NCBI GenBank assembly: GCA_024330185.1
Contig: JANDLV010000003.1
Coordinates: forward strand, 1-64,000
Direction: 5' to 3'
Length of the DNA stretch: 64,000 bases
From: Candidatus Siliceabacter maunaloa
Lineage (GTDB): Bacteria; Actinomycetota; Thermoleophilia; Solirubrobacterales; Solirubrobacteraceae
Below are positions 49,517 through 57,933 of the stretch, one piece after another; within the stretch, counting starts at the first letter, position 1; the number at the start of each line of letters is the position of its first letter. The translations under genes were made by a program, and so were the position numbers. The notes under the pieces were generated by a model that had not been told where the DNA came from, did no database searches, and worked only from the letters and a program-made list of their open reading frames with translations.

Positions 49517-49972
49517 CTAGTTGTCGCTTCCCAGCCGGTCCCAGAGATACAGCTCCACGCATTCCTGGGCCAGCGCCTCGCAGCGCGCGCGGGACAGGCG
49601 GGGGAGCACGGTCTCCATGGCCTGCTCCTCGGCCACGCCGGCGTCGAAGGCCTCGTCCCCGCGAAAGCCGGCGGCGATCTTGAGCGCCTCGCGGCGGTGC
49701 TCGCCCAGCGAGGGGAACACGCCGACCAGGAAGGCCCGGTTGGCCACGGGCTGGCCGACCTCCAGCGACGCGTGCCACGCGGCGAGCATCGACAGGTCGT
49801 GCTCGTCGAGGTCGTCGATCGCCTTCTGGTAGTGGAGCGTGAGCTGGGCCTCGGGGATCTCGTCCACCCAGGCACGCACGACCTCGCCCAGCAGCTGACG
49901 ACGGGCCTCGCGTCCGACCGACTCCGCGATCACGCGGATGGCATCCTGGGGCTCGATGAAGCAGAGGGGCAC
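49517..49972 (-). CDS. Small hypothetical protein
   Basis: A 151-residue, mostly helical, acidic protein with no signal or membrane segment: FIEPQDAIRVIAESVGREARRQLLGEVV, WVDEIPEAQLTLHYQKAIDDLDEHDLSMLAAWHAS and CEALAQECVELYLWDRLG. I recognise no family. GTG 49972 has GGAG about 9 nt upstream; an in-frame extension upstream is possible. The stop lies 13 bp from the MITE. It sits downstream of the metal ABC operon, separated by 92 bp, so cotranscription is possible but unproved. Confidence 0.6.
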   Translation of the reverse strand: MPLCFIEPQDAIRVIAESVGREARRQLLGEVVRAWVDEIPEAQLTLHYQKAIDDLDEHDLSMLAAWHASLEVGQPVANRAFLVGVFPSLGEHRREALKIAAGFRGDEAFDAGVAEEQAMETVLPRLSRARCEALAQECVELYLWDRLGSDN

Positions 49973-50064
49973 TAGGCGTCGCTCCGGTTCGCTCGTGAGT
50001 TCATCGGGTCGCGCAGCACCGTAGGGCCCTGACCGGACGGCACGCCTGCGCGGGCCGCGAGGGC

Positions 50065-50988
50065 TCAGGAGGGCGCGCCGGCCTCGCGCGCGGCGCCGAG
50101 CGCGACCCGGGCGCGACGCCCCGCCCGGCGGCGGCGGATGGCGCGGGCCGCCAGCCCGTAGCGCGGGCCGGCCAGGAGGGCGAGGACGAAGCAGCCCGCG
50201 GCCACCACGCCCATCATGCCGGCGATCGAGGCGTCGGCGGCGCTGGCGAAGGAGAGGCCACCGATCGCGCTGGCCCAGCCGATGGCCACCGTGATGGCGA
50301 TCATGGCCGTCAGGCGGTCGGTGAGCAGGTGAGCCGCGGCCGCGGGAACGATGAGCAGTGTGACCACGAGGATGGCGCCCACCGACTCGAAGGAGATGAC
50401 CGCCGTGATGGCCACCGCCACCAGCAGCAGCCGTGACATCCGGGCCGGCGACACGTCCACGGCCTGCGCGTACTGGGGATCGAAGCTCGTCGTCTTCAAC
50501 TTGCGCCACAGCAGCGCCACGAAGGCCAGGTTGGCGGCCACCGCCGCGAAGCCGAGCACGACCGTGCGTGGCAGCTCGGCGCCCAGCACGTCGAGCGAAA
50601 GGAAGGGCGCGAAGGCGATCTCTCCGTAGATCGTCGAGTCGAGGTCGAGGTGCACGCCGGAGGCGTAGGTGCTGATCCCGATGACGCCCAGCGCGAACAG
50701 GGCCGGGAAGACGAGCGCGATGGCCGCGTCCCACTTGACCAGGCCGGTGCCGCGCAGCGCATCGATGCCCAGAACGCAGATGATCCCGAAGACCGCCGCG
50801 CCCGCGACGATGGGCAGCGGGGCGCGGGTCTGGAAGATCAGGTAGGCCACGACGATGCCCGGCAGGACGGCATGGGCGACCGCATCGCTCATCAGGGCGT
50901 TGCGCCGCAGCACGAGGAACGGGCCGAGCAGGCCGCACGCGGTGGCCGTGAGCCCGGCCGTGAGGAGGATGATGAGGTCGCTGCTCAC
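50065..50988 (-). CDS. Metal ABC transporter permease, second (ZnuB/MntB family)
   Basis: A 307-residue ABC-3 family permease with eight or nine helices. GLLGPFLVLRRNALMSDAVAHAVLPGIVVAYL is the family signature for the first helices and coupling segment; FDPQYAQAVDVSP and ISFESVGAILVVTLLIVPAAAAHLLTDRL follow. GTG 50988 overlaps the stop of the first permease. With that paralogue it could form a heterodimeric channel for Mn, Fe or Zn. Last gene of the dtxR operon. Confidence 0.92.
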   Translation of the reverse strand: MSSDLIILLTAGLTATACGLLGPFLVLRRNALMSDAVAHAVLPGIVVAYLIFQTRAPLPIVAGAAVFGIICVLGIDALRGTGLVKWDAAIALVFPALFALGVIGISTYASGVHLDLDSTIYGEIAFAPFLSLDVLGAELPRTVVLGFAAVAANLAFVALLWRKLKTTSFDPQYAQAVDVSPARMSRLLLVAVAITAVISFESVGAILVVTLLIVPAAAAHLLTDRLTAMIAITVAIGWASAIGGLSFASAADASIAGMMGVVAAGCFVLALLAGPRYGLAARAIRRRRAGRRARVALGAAREAGAPS

Positions 50989-52229
50989 GCGCGGGCCTCC
51001 GCGGCGAGCGCGCGCAGGCGGTCGGCGTGCTCGTCGCCCAGGCTGGCCCGCAGGTCGCGGGGGTCGGGCTCGCGGGCGTCGGGCAGCTCCAGGCGCCAGC
51101 CGTGCTCCAGCCACGCCGACCACAGGTCGCGGCGCTCGAGCACCGCGTGCACGCTTGCCGCGCCGCTCTCGCTGAGGTAGATCCGCTCGCCGTCGCGGGC
51201 CAGCGCCCCGGTGCGCTCCAGGTCGCCCAGGGCGCGGCGCAGCGCGCGGCGCGGGCGCCCGCTGGCCAGCGCCAGCTCGTGCTGGGTGGGCGGGGGGCCG
51301 CCGTGCAGGGCGGTCTCCAGGTCGATCAGCACGCCCTCCACGAGCAGCCGGCGGCGGTCGCGGGCCAGCTTGCGCGCGCGCCACAGGATCCCGCGGCCCG
51401 GAGCGAGCAGCAGGCACGCCAGCACCACGAGGAAGCCCACGAGCACGATGACCGGCCCGGTCGGGAGGCCGGACTGCGCGGACAGCAACGCCCCGGTCAC
51501 GCCCACCGTCGCGCCGATCAGCCCCGCCAGCACGAGCACGCCGGCCAGGCGGCCGGTGAGCTGGCGCGCCGCCGCCGCGGGGACGACGAGCATGGCCACC
51601 ATGAGGATCGCCCCCACCGTGCGCACCCCGATCACAATCGCCACGACCAGCAGCGCGGTCATGACGACCTCCAGGGCGCGGATCGGCAGGCCGCCCGCGG
51701 CGGCGTGATCGGCGTCGAAGAGGGTGGACTTGAGGGGCCGAAACAGCGCGGCGACCACGGCCAGGGCCCCGAGGCCCAGCGCGGCCATGATGGTCACGTC
51801 GCGCTCGACCAGGCCGGCCGCCTGGCCGAAGAGGTAGCTCTCCAGGCCTGCCTGACCCGACTGGTTGAGGCTGCCGATGTAGGTCAGCAGCACGATGCCC
51901 AGCGCGAAGAAGCTCGACAGCATCACGCCGATGGCGGCGTCGGGCCGCGTGCGCCCGCTGCGCTCCAACCCTACGACCAGCAGCGCGCCGATCAGGCCGA
52001 AGGCGCCGGCGCCGACGAGCAGCGTCGAGGCGTCCTTGGCGCCGGTGGCGATGAAGGCCACGCAGACCCCGGGCAGGGTCGCGTGGGCCAGCGCGTCGCC
52101 GACCAGCGTGCGCTGGCGCAGCACCGCCAGCGTTCCCAGCACTCCGGCGGTCAACCCCAGCACCGCGGCGCCCAGCGCGATGACCGAGACCGTGTAGGAG
52201 AAGGGCAGCGCGTCGATCAGCGGACCCAT
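50985..52229 (-). CDS. Metal ABC transporter permease fused to a DtxR-like winged-helix domain
   Basis: A 414-residue protein. Residues 1-290 are an ABC-3 permease (LGTLAVLRQRTLVGDALAHATLPGVCVAFI; FDADHAAAGGLPIRALE). Residues about 300-414 are soluble: RRRLLVEGVLIDLETAL, ELALASGRPRRALRRALGDLERTGAL, YLSESGAASVHAVLERRDLWSAWLEHGW, a winged helix plus helices like those of DtxR repressors. Permeases with DtxR-like tails are known in Tro/Mnt systems; the tail may sense metal on the cytoplasmic side. The ATG overlaps the ATPase stop by 13 bp. Confidence 0.9.
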   Translation of the reverse strand: MGPLIDALPFSYTVSVIALGAAVLGLTAGVLGTLAVLRQRTLVGDALAHATLPGVCVAFIATGAKDASTLLVGAGAFGLIGALLVVGLERSGRTRPDAAIGVMLSSFFALGIVLLTYIGSLNQSGQAGLESYLFGQAAGLVERDVTIMAALGLGALAVVAALFRPLKSTLFDADHAAAGGLPIRALEVVMTALLVVAIVIGVRTVGAILMVAMLVVPAAAARQLTGRLAGVLVLAGLIGATVGVTGALLSAQSGLPTGPVIVLVGFLVVLACLLLAPGRGILWRARKLARDRRRLLVEGVLIDLETALHGGPPPTQHELALASGRPRRALRRALGDLERTGALARDGERIYLSESGAASVHAVLERRDLWSAWLEHGWRLELPDAREPDPRDLRASLGDEHADRLRALAAEARA

Positions 52230-53005
52230 CGCAGCTCCCCGTCCTGCGCGCCGTCGTTCACCGCGTCGGTCCCGTAGGCGCGGCGCAGCGTCTGCGGGAC
52301 GATGACCTCGCCCACCGGGCCGCAGGCCACCGCGCGGACGTTGAGCACCAGGGCCCAGTCGAAGGAGGCGCGCACCGTGCCCAGGTCGTGGTGGACGACC
52401 ACGATCGACCGACCCTCCGCGCGCAGCTCGCGCAGGAGATCCAGCAGCGTGGCCTCCGTGCGTGCGTCGATGCCCGCGAAGGGCTCGTCGAGAAGCATCA
52501 CGGGTGCCTGACGGGCCAGGGCGCGCGCGATGAACACCCGCTGGCGCTGCCCGCCCGACAGCCGCCCGATCTGCCGGCGCGCGAAGGGCCCCATGCCCAC
52601 GCGCTCGAGCGCCTCGTCGACGATCGCGCGGTCCTCGCCCGTGAGGCGGCGCAGCCAGCCGCGCACGGGGTAGCGGCCCATCTCCACGACCTCGCGCACG
52701 GTGATCGGGAAGTCCCAGTCCACGGCGTCGCGCTGGGGCACGAAGGCCACCCGGTCCAGCGCCGAGCGCGCCGGACGGCCCTGGACCAGGGCCTGGCCGG
52801 CGTCCGCCGGGATGAGGCCCAGCGCGGCGCGCAGCAGCGTCGACTTGCCCGCCCCGTTGGGGCCGACGATGGCCGAGAGGGCCCCGGTGGGAAAGCTGGC
52901 GTCGACGTCCCACAGCACCGGCCGCGTCTCGTAGGAGACGGTGAGGCGGCGGACCTCCAGGGCGGGCGCCCCACCGCTGTGCACAGGAACCTCGTCGACG
53001 CTCAT
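52217..53005 (-). CDS. Metal ABC transporter ATPase (ZnuC/MntA family)
   Basis: A 262-residue ATPase: Walker A VGPNGAGKSTLLRA (residue 48), AFVPQRDAVDWDFPITVREVV typical of Mn/Zn/Fe systems, signature RLSGGQRQRVFIARAL, Walker B VMLLDEPFAGID and the H-loop VVVHHDLG. It powers the two permeases. Overlaps of 4 bp with the binding-protein gene and 13 bp with the permease indicate one polycistronic message. Confidence 0.94.
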   Translation of the reverse strand: MSVDEVPVHSGGAPALEVRRLTVSYETRPVLWDVDASFPTGALSAIVGPNGAGKSTLLRAALGLIPADAGQALVQGRPARSALDRVAFVPQRDAVDWDFPITVREVVEMGRYPVRGWLRRLTGEDRAIVDEALERVGMGPFARRQIGRLSGGQRQRVFIARALARQAPVMLLDEPFAGIDARTEATLLDLLRELRAEGRSIVVVHHDLGTVRASFDWALVLNVRAVACGPVGEVIVPQTLRRAYGTDAVNDGAQDGELRWVR

Positions 53006-53943
53006 GACAGGCCGTCCGCGATCAGGTCGATGTTCTGGCGCAGCGCGCCGATGTAGGTGCCTCCGGGCGTGCCGCGGTCGCCGGCGTTGTCACCGAAGAG
53101 CTCGCCGCCGACCTCGACGGGCTGACCCTGCTGCGCCGCGGCGGCGATCACGGCCTCGATCGTGCGCCGCGGGACGCTTGACTCCACGAACACGGCGTCG
53201 AGGTCGCGCTCCGCGATCGTCGCGGCCACGCGCTCGATGTCACCGGGCGTCGCCTCGTCCTGGGTGGAGATCCCCTGGATGGCCACGACGTCGAAGCCGT
53301 ACTCGTCGCCGAAGTAGGTGAACGCGTCGTGGGAGGTCACCAGCACGCGGGATTTCTCCGGGATCTGGGCGAAGCGCTCCTGCGCGTAGGCGTCGACCGC
53401 GTCGAGCTGCGCCAGGAAGGCCTCCAGGTTGGCCTCGTAGGTCGACGCGCCCTCTGGGTCGGCCTCCGTGTAGGTCCGGGCCATCGCGGTGGCGACGGCC
53501 TTCCAGCGGTCGGGGCTGAACCACACGTGCGGGTCGGGCTCATCGCTCTGGTCGGCCGAGGACAGCAGGGCCTGCTCGGGGATGGCCTCGCCGACGGCTA
53601 CCACCGGCTTCTCCTCGCCGATGGTCTCGAAGACGTCCTCCATCTGGGCCTCGAGGTCCAGGCCGTTCCAGAAGGCCACGTCGGTCTCGCGCAGGGTGTC
53701 CACGTCACCGGCGCTGGCGTTGTAGAGGTGGGGGTCCACGCCCGCGCCCATCAGCCCGGTGACCGCGACCCGATCGCCGCCGATCTGCTCGGCGGTGTCG
53801 GTGATCCAGTTCGTGGTGGTCACGGCCTGGAGCCTGCCGTCGGCGGCCTGCACGCCCTGCGTGGCCTCGTCGGGCAGCGCGCCGCAGCCGGTGGCGGCCA
53901 CGGCGGCGAGGGCCGCGAGGAAGGTGACGAGCCGCAGCCTCAT
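53002..53943 (-). CDS. Metal ABC transporter solute-binding lipoprotein (TroA/MntC/ZnuA family)
   Basis: A 313-residue lipoprotein with lipobox AATGC (Cys about residue 20). Cluster A-1 metal ligands are visible: His in GVDPHLYNASAGD, His in DEPDPHVWFSPDRW, Glu/Asp in VFVESSVP and GELFGDNAG. TTTNWITDTAEQIGGD is the start of the first lobe. There is no His-rich loop as in ZnuA, and the third ligand looks acidic, which favours Mn or Fe over Zn. It is the second gene of the regulator-led operon. Confidence 0.93.
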   Translation of the reverse strand: MRLRLVTFLAALAAVAATGCGALPDEATQGVQAADGRLQAVTTTNWITDTAEQIGGDRVAVTGLMGAGVDPHLYNASAGDVDTLRETDVAFWNGLDLEAQMEDVFETIGEEKPVVAVGEAIPEQALLSSADQSDEPDPHVWFSPDRWKAVATAMARTYTEADPEGASTYEANLEAFLAQLDAVDAYAQERFAQIPEKSRVLVTSHDAFTYFGDEYGFDVVAIQGISTQDEATPGDIERVAATIAERDLDAVFVESSVPRRTIEAVIAAAAQQGQPVEVGGELFGDNAGDRGTPGGTYIGALRQNIDLIADGLS

Positions 53944-54614
53944 CGCGCCACCTCCACCCGCATGGCGCGGGCCAGGCCGCCGCCAAGGGCGACGGGATCA
54001 CGGTCGGGGTCGGCGCCGAAGCGCGCGAAGACCGGACCGTCGAAGGGCTGCTTGTCGATCACCTCGAGGACGTCGCCGGGGGCGATCCCGCGGTCGGAGA
54101 GATAGCGCAGCATCTCCGAGTCGGCGTCCGAGACGCGCACGAACGTGCCCCGATCGCCGGGCGCCAGCGCCTGGAGGCTGCTGGTCTGCCCCTCGTCGAT
54201 GGTCAGGTCGGCCGAGGGGATCGGGTCGCCGTGGGGGTCGTGCGTCGGGTTGCCGAGCTTGGCGGCGATAAGGGCCTCGAGGTCCTCGGAGAGATGGTGC
54301 TCGAGCACCTCGGCCTCGTCGTGGACGCGGTCCCAGGGCACGTCGAGCGACTCGGCCAGCCACAGCTCGAGCAGGCGGTGGTGGCGCAGGACCTCCAGGG
54401 CGAGGCGTAGCCCATCCTGCGTGAGCACCACGCCGCGGTAGGGCACGTGCTGCGCGAGACCCAGCCCCGAGAGCTTCTTGACCATGGCCGAGGCGGAGGC
54501 GGGCGTGACACCCACCCGGTCGGCCAGCGCGGTGGTGGTCACCGTGCCGTCGCTGCGGCGCTCCAGGGCGTAGATGGCCTTCGCGTAGTCCTCGATGGCG
54601 ACCGTGTGCGGCAC
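53940..54614 (-). CDS. DtxR/MntR-family metal-dependent repressor
   Basis: A 224-residue regulator. The N-terminal winged helix reads EDYAKAIYALE, VTTTALADRVGVTPASASAMVKKLSGLGL; the dimerisation and metal domain has LEVLRHHRLLELWLAESLDVPWDRVHDEAEVLEHHLSEDL with His/Glu ligands; the C-terminal SH3-like FeoA domain follows (LEVIDKQPFDGPVFARFG). It heads the metal ABC operon and probably represses it when loaded with Mn or Fe. GTG 54614; predicted leaderless. It might also read the box at 18890. Confidence 0.94.
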   Translation of the reverse strand: MPHTVAIEDYAKAIYALERRSDGTVTTTALADRVGVTPASASAMVKKLSGLGLAQHVPYRGVVLTQDGLRLALEVLRHHRLLELWLAESLDVPWDRVHDEAEVLEHHLSEDLEALIAAKLGNPTHDPHGDPIPSADLTIDEGQTSSLQALAPGDRGTFVRVSDADSEMLRYLSDRGIAPGDVLEVIDKQPFDGPVFARFGADPDRDPVALGGGLARAMRVEVAR

Positions 54615-54621
54615 GAATCAG

Positions 54622-54651
54622 AGTTTAGACATCCCACAACCTTGGGTTCAA
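54622..54651 (-). promoter_or_regulatory. Leaderless promoter of the dtxR-metal ABC operon, with operator-like repeat
   Basis: On the minus strand TTGAAC (54646-54651), an 18-nt spacer and TAAACT (54622-54627) form a good sigma-A promoter. The -10 ends 7 nt before GTG 54614. AACC-N3-GGTT (54638-54648) lies in the -35/spacer zone and contains the GGTT/AACC half-site bases of DtxR-type boxes, so autorepression is plausible. Confidence 0.6.
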
Positions 54652-54668
54652 GCGGGTACGTGGCAGGT

Positions 54669-56177
54669 TCAGGGGCCGAACTCGCCGCTGTCGAACTCGC
54701 CGCTGCCGCCTGCGCTCCCACCTCCACTCCCGCCTGCGCTCGAGCCGCTCGACGGGGCCGGCTCGGCGGTGCCGCCACCCGATGTGGTGCTGGAGCGGGT
54801 CGCGGGCGCCGACGGGGCGGCCTCGAACTCCGCGGCGCCACTCCACTCCCCGCCGCCCCTGGACGCGGGGCTCGCGGGCGTGGGAGCGGGCTGCGCGGGA
54901 CGATCGAACTCGCCGGCGAACTCCCGGCGGCGGGGCTGCGGCTTGGGGGCGGGCGCGCGTGCAGGAGCCGCCCCCACGGCCCGCGCCTCATCGGCGCGGG
55001 CGACGAGCGGGTCGCCGCCGCGGCGGGCCGCCGGCACCCGTGGGGGCAGCGTGGCCAGGCCGGGGCCGGCCGCGAGGAGCGCCTCCTGCGCGCCGGATCG
55101 CCGCTCCGCACGCTCCTTGCCGGGCGCGGCGGCCTCGGCGCGCTCCTGCCCGCCGCCGGGCAGGTCGACGGTGTCGACGGCCACGGCTCCACCGCCGGCC
55201 AGCGCCGCGGCGGACGCGGCCACCGCCGTGACCTTGCCCGCGCTCGCCGCCTCGAACGCTGCCTGCACCTTCATGGCCGAGGCGGCCGCGCGCTCCTGCA
55301 TCGCCCCGGCCAGCGCCTCGTAGGCACGCACGAGCAGGTTCGTCGCGGTCTCGCCCTGGTCGCCGGTCGTGCCGGCCAGCCCGATAGGGAAGACGACCTC
55401 CAGCGGACCGCGGGCGGCACAGATGCCCTCCAGCCGCCGCTGGCAGCCGGTGCAGTTGCGCAGGTGGGCGCGAACGTCGCTCAGCTCCCGCGCGCCGACC
55501 TCCCCGTCGGCGAGCGCGCTGAGCACCGGCTCCCAGCGCAGGCACTCCTCCCCCGACTCGATGCCCGCGAAGCGCGCGAGGAAGGCGCGCCGTCCCTCGG
55601 TGATGCAGCGGTTGACCTTCGTCCGCGACCAGGACTGCCGTACGGCGATCTCCTCGTAGGAGAGCCCCTGCATCAGCAGCCACAGCGCGGTGACCTCGTG
55701 GGGCTTGAGCTCGCGCAGCGCCTCAGCCGAGCGGGCGACGCGCTCGAAGCCCGCGGCGCGCTCGTCGGGGCCGGGCAGGTGGCGCGCCTCCTGGCGGTCC
55801 AGTGCCGCGGTGTCGGAGGCGCGCTCGCGCTGGCGCTCGCGGCGCACGGCCAGCGCCTCGTGCTTGACCACCCGGACCAGGTAGGCGCCGGCGCGCTGGG
55901 GATCGAGATCGTGCGCTCGTCGCAGCAGGATCTCCAGCGCCCGCGCGTAGGCCTCGGCGGCGTCGTCGTGGCAGTAGGAGTAGCGGTGGGCGACACGCAG
56001 CATCGCCTCAGACTCGCGGCGGACGAGGTCGGAGACGAAGTCGTCATCGCGCACGCCCGCGCCCCGGGGGCGCAGCTTCGCGCGCAGCCGCGACCGTCGG
56101 ACGGCGCGCTCGGCCTCCCAGCCGCCGCCCTGCGCATCCCCGTCCCCGCCGACGGCGACGAGCTCGCCTTCGTCCAC
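54669..56177 (-). CDS. ECF-like sigma factor fused to a zinc-finger anti-sigma-like domain and a membrane-associated tail
   Basis: A 502-residue protein. Residues 45-110 resemble sigma region 2 (SDLVRRESEAMLRVAHRYSY; ALEILLRRAHDLDPQRAGAYL). Residues 150-205 resemble region 4 (LRELKPHEVTALWLLMQGLSYEEIA). Residues 225-252 hold an HxxxCxxC zinc finger of the anti-sigma type (HLRNCTGCQRR). A hydrophobic Ala-rich stretch (VTAVAASAAALAGGGAVAV) near 310 may be a membrane helix, and a 170-residue Pro/Ser/Gly-rich tail ends it. GTG 56177 has GGGGAG upstream; GTG 56054 is an alternative. Confidence 0.8.
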   Translation of the reverse strand: MDEGELVAVGGDGDAQGGGWEAERAVRRSRLRAKLRPRGAGVRDDDFVSDLVRRESEAMLRVAHRYSYCHDDAAEAYARALEILLRRAHDLDPQRAGAYLVRVVKHEALAVRRERQRERASDTAALDRQEARHLPGPDERAAGFERVARSAEALRELKPHEVTALWLLMQGLSYEEIAVRQSWSRTKVNRCITEGRRAFLARFAGIESGEECLRWEPVLSALADGEVGARELSDVRAHLRNCTGCQRRLEGICAARGPLEVVFPIGLAGTTGDQGETATNLLVRAYEALAGAMQERAAASAMKVQAAFEAASAGKVTAVAASAAALAGGGAVAVDTVDLPGGGQERAEAAAPGKERAERRSGAQEALLAAGPGLATLPPRVPAARRGGDPLVARADEARAVGAAPARAPAPKPQPRRREFAGEFDRPAQPAPTPASPASRGGGEWSGAAEFEAAPSAPATRSSTTSGGGTAEPAPSSGSSAGGSGGGSAGGSGEFDSGEFGP

Positions 56178-56317
56178 TCACCACTCCCCTTCGTATGATC
56201 GCCTGCCTGCGACTAGGCAATCTACGGCTGGACTCACCCCCTCGCCACGCACGAACTTCACGCACTTTGCGGCAAAGGGGCGAGACAGACCCCTCTGGAG
56301 GGTGGCTTTATCCCGGC

Positions 56318-57277
56318 CTACAGCCCCAGTGCCTCGCCCAGCAGCTCGCGCAGGGCGGGGTCGGGCTGGGCGGAGGACCCCATGGTGGCGCGCTCGCTGA
56401 CGGGCTGGGCCCAGTTGAAGAGGGCGAGGTCGAGGGCGGCCATCGGGACGTCGAGGCCCTCGGCCAGAGCAGTGGCACGGCGCTCGAGGTTGATGCGGTC
56501 GCCGATGCCCAGGAGGCGCTTGGCGGCCATGGTGGTGGCGTCGCCGTCGACGTGCAGCGCGGCCGGGTGGAGGTCGTAGAGGCCCAGGCGGCCCAGGACG
56601 ACGAGGAGCTCGTAGCGCCCGGCGCGGCCCAGGCCGGGGAGCGCGAGGCGCTCGAAGATGCGCGCGAAGCGCCGGTCGGGGCTCCAGGCGCCGTCACCGG
56701 TGACCGCGACCTCCTGGCCGCCGTTACGAGCCGCCCAGGCTCGATAGGCGCGCAGGGTCTCGTCGCGGCGGGCCGGATCGTGGGAGGTGCGCGGGCCGAG
56801 GGGCAGGTCGGTCAGATCAGGGATCGCACCGCTCGCCCACGACGCCTGGGCAGCCGCCGCGGCCGGGCCCGCGAAGGGTGCCTGCGCGGCCGGCGACAGG
56901 TAGGTGATGAGCAGGGCCAGCCACGTGCCCTCCTCGCGATCGGACGCAGTGGCCACCTGCGCGTAGAGGCCGGGCGGGTCGAGGGCCAGCTCGCCCAGGC
57001 GCGCGACCGCGAAGGCGATCTCGTCGGCCAGCCGCTGCGCGTCGGCGCTGGCCCTGGCGCCGGGGAGGAGGTCGCTGGCGTAGCCGTCGTCGACGGAGCG
57101 GACGTTGCGCCGCACGACAAGCCCACCCCGGCGCGGGCGCGACGCGCCGGCGGAGCGCCCCGAGCGCTGCGTCGGGGCCGTCCCCGTCCCACCCGAGCGC
57201 GCCGAAGCGCCCTGCGCGGGCGGCGAGCAGATGCGGCAGTTCTGGACGAAGCGGCCGTGGCGGCAGAACTCGGGCAC
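56318..57277 (-). CDS. Hypothetical protein with N-terminal Cys/His motif and HhH-glycosylase-like core
   Basis: A 319-residue protein. The N-terminus EFCRHGRFVQNCRICSP gathers three Cys and one His in 15 residues, likely a zinc site, and is followed by a 35-residue Gly/Ser/Arg-rich linker. The rest is helical; FARIFERLALPGLGRAGRYELLVVLGRLGLYDLHP and KRLLGIGDRINLERRATALA resemble helix-hairpin-helix DNA glycosylase-type folds such as the alpha-glutamyl/putrescinyl thymine pyrophosphorylase group. I have no catalytic residue to confirm this. Start GTG 57277. Confidence 0.6.
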   Translation of the reverse strand: MPEFCRHGRFVQNCRICSPPAQGASARSGGTGTAPTQRSGRSAGASRPRRGGLVVRRNVRSVDDGYASDLLPGARASADAQRLADEIAFAVARLGELALDPPGLYAQVATASDREEGTWLALLITYLSPAAQAPFAGPAAAAAQASWASGAIPDLTDLPLGPRTSHDPARRDETLRAYRAWAARNGGQEVAVTGDGAWSPDRRFARIFERLALPGLGRAGRYELLVVLGRLGLYDLHPAALHVDGDATTMAAKRLLGIGDRINLERRATALAEGLDVPMAALDLALFNWAQPVSERATMGSSAQPDPALRELLGEALGL

Positions 57278-57492
57278 GCCTTGGGATTCTAGTGGTGGTG
57301 TTCGGAAATACGTGCCGTCGCCGGTGGTCGCCGGCGTGGGCGGCAGGTGATAACGAACGCCGCGGTGGTGGCCAGGGTGACCACGGCGGCGAGCACGAAG
57401 GGCAGTGGCGCCAGTCGTCCTCCTCGCCTTCGGTCTTGTGGACTGCCGGGTGCTGCTGCTTACGTCACGCAGCGCTGGGTAAGGGTCGGGAC

Positions 57493-57765
57493 ATGTTCAC
57501 CATCCTCCTCAAGGCCGAACTGCCGATCCTCGTCGTCTCGGGCATCGTCAGCCAGAAGATCGCCGCGAAGATCTGGAGCCGGATCTTCGACGAAGCCGTA
57601 CCCGACACCGCGCAGCAGAACGTCCGTATCGGCATGCTGATACCGGCTGCCGTCGTCGAGGGCACGATGTACAAGCTCGTCCGCATGGGCGTCGACCGCG
57701 GCCTGCGCGTCGCGGCCGCGAGGTCCGAGGGCACCTGGATCGGCAGGACCGGCGAGGGCGAGTGA
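57493..57765 (+). CDS. DUF4235 small membrane-associated protein
   Basis: A 90-residue protein. A hydrophobic start (ILLKAELPILVVSGIVSQKIAAKIW) and a second helix (IGMLIPAAVVEGTMYKLVRMGVDRG) separated by a polar loop match the DUF4235 pattern (KLLxxPxxxxAGxxAxKxxxxxW...AAxxGAxxxxVKAxVDRG). Function unknown; common in actinobacteria. ATG 57493 is the first start giving the full domain. The 215-bp gap upstream shows no further gene. Confidence 0.72.
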   Translation: MFTILLKAELPILVVSGIVSQKIAAKIWSRIFDEAVPDTAQQNVRIGMLIPAAVVEGTMYKLVRMGVDRGLRVAAARSEGTWIGRTGEGE

Positions 57766-57844
57766 CCACCCTGGGCCACTGAGCCCGGTCCCGCATCGCG
57801 CCGCATAGGAGACGATCGTGGAGAGGTAGACGGTGCTTGAGCCT

Positions 57845-57933
57845 GATGAGAACGGGCAAACTCACGCGGGGCGCAAAGCGACTCTGGCCGGGCGACTGAT
57901 CAACCAACACGAACGGCGAGCGAGGACGACTCA
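57845..57933 (+). ncRNA. Weak candidate structured leader with GEMM-like sequence
   Basis: Upstream of the YihY gene, GGGCAAACTC (57854-57863) and GGGCGCAAAGC (57869-57879) recall the paired landmarks GGCAAACC...GGACGCAAAGCC of GEMM (cyclic-di-GMP) riboswitches, with CTC/GGG able to pair around an ACGC loop. The expected second hairpin with its tetraloop receptor is much shorter than normal, so this may be chance or a decayed element. Confidence 0.25.
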
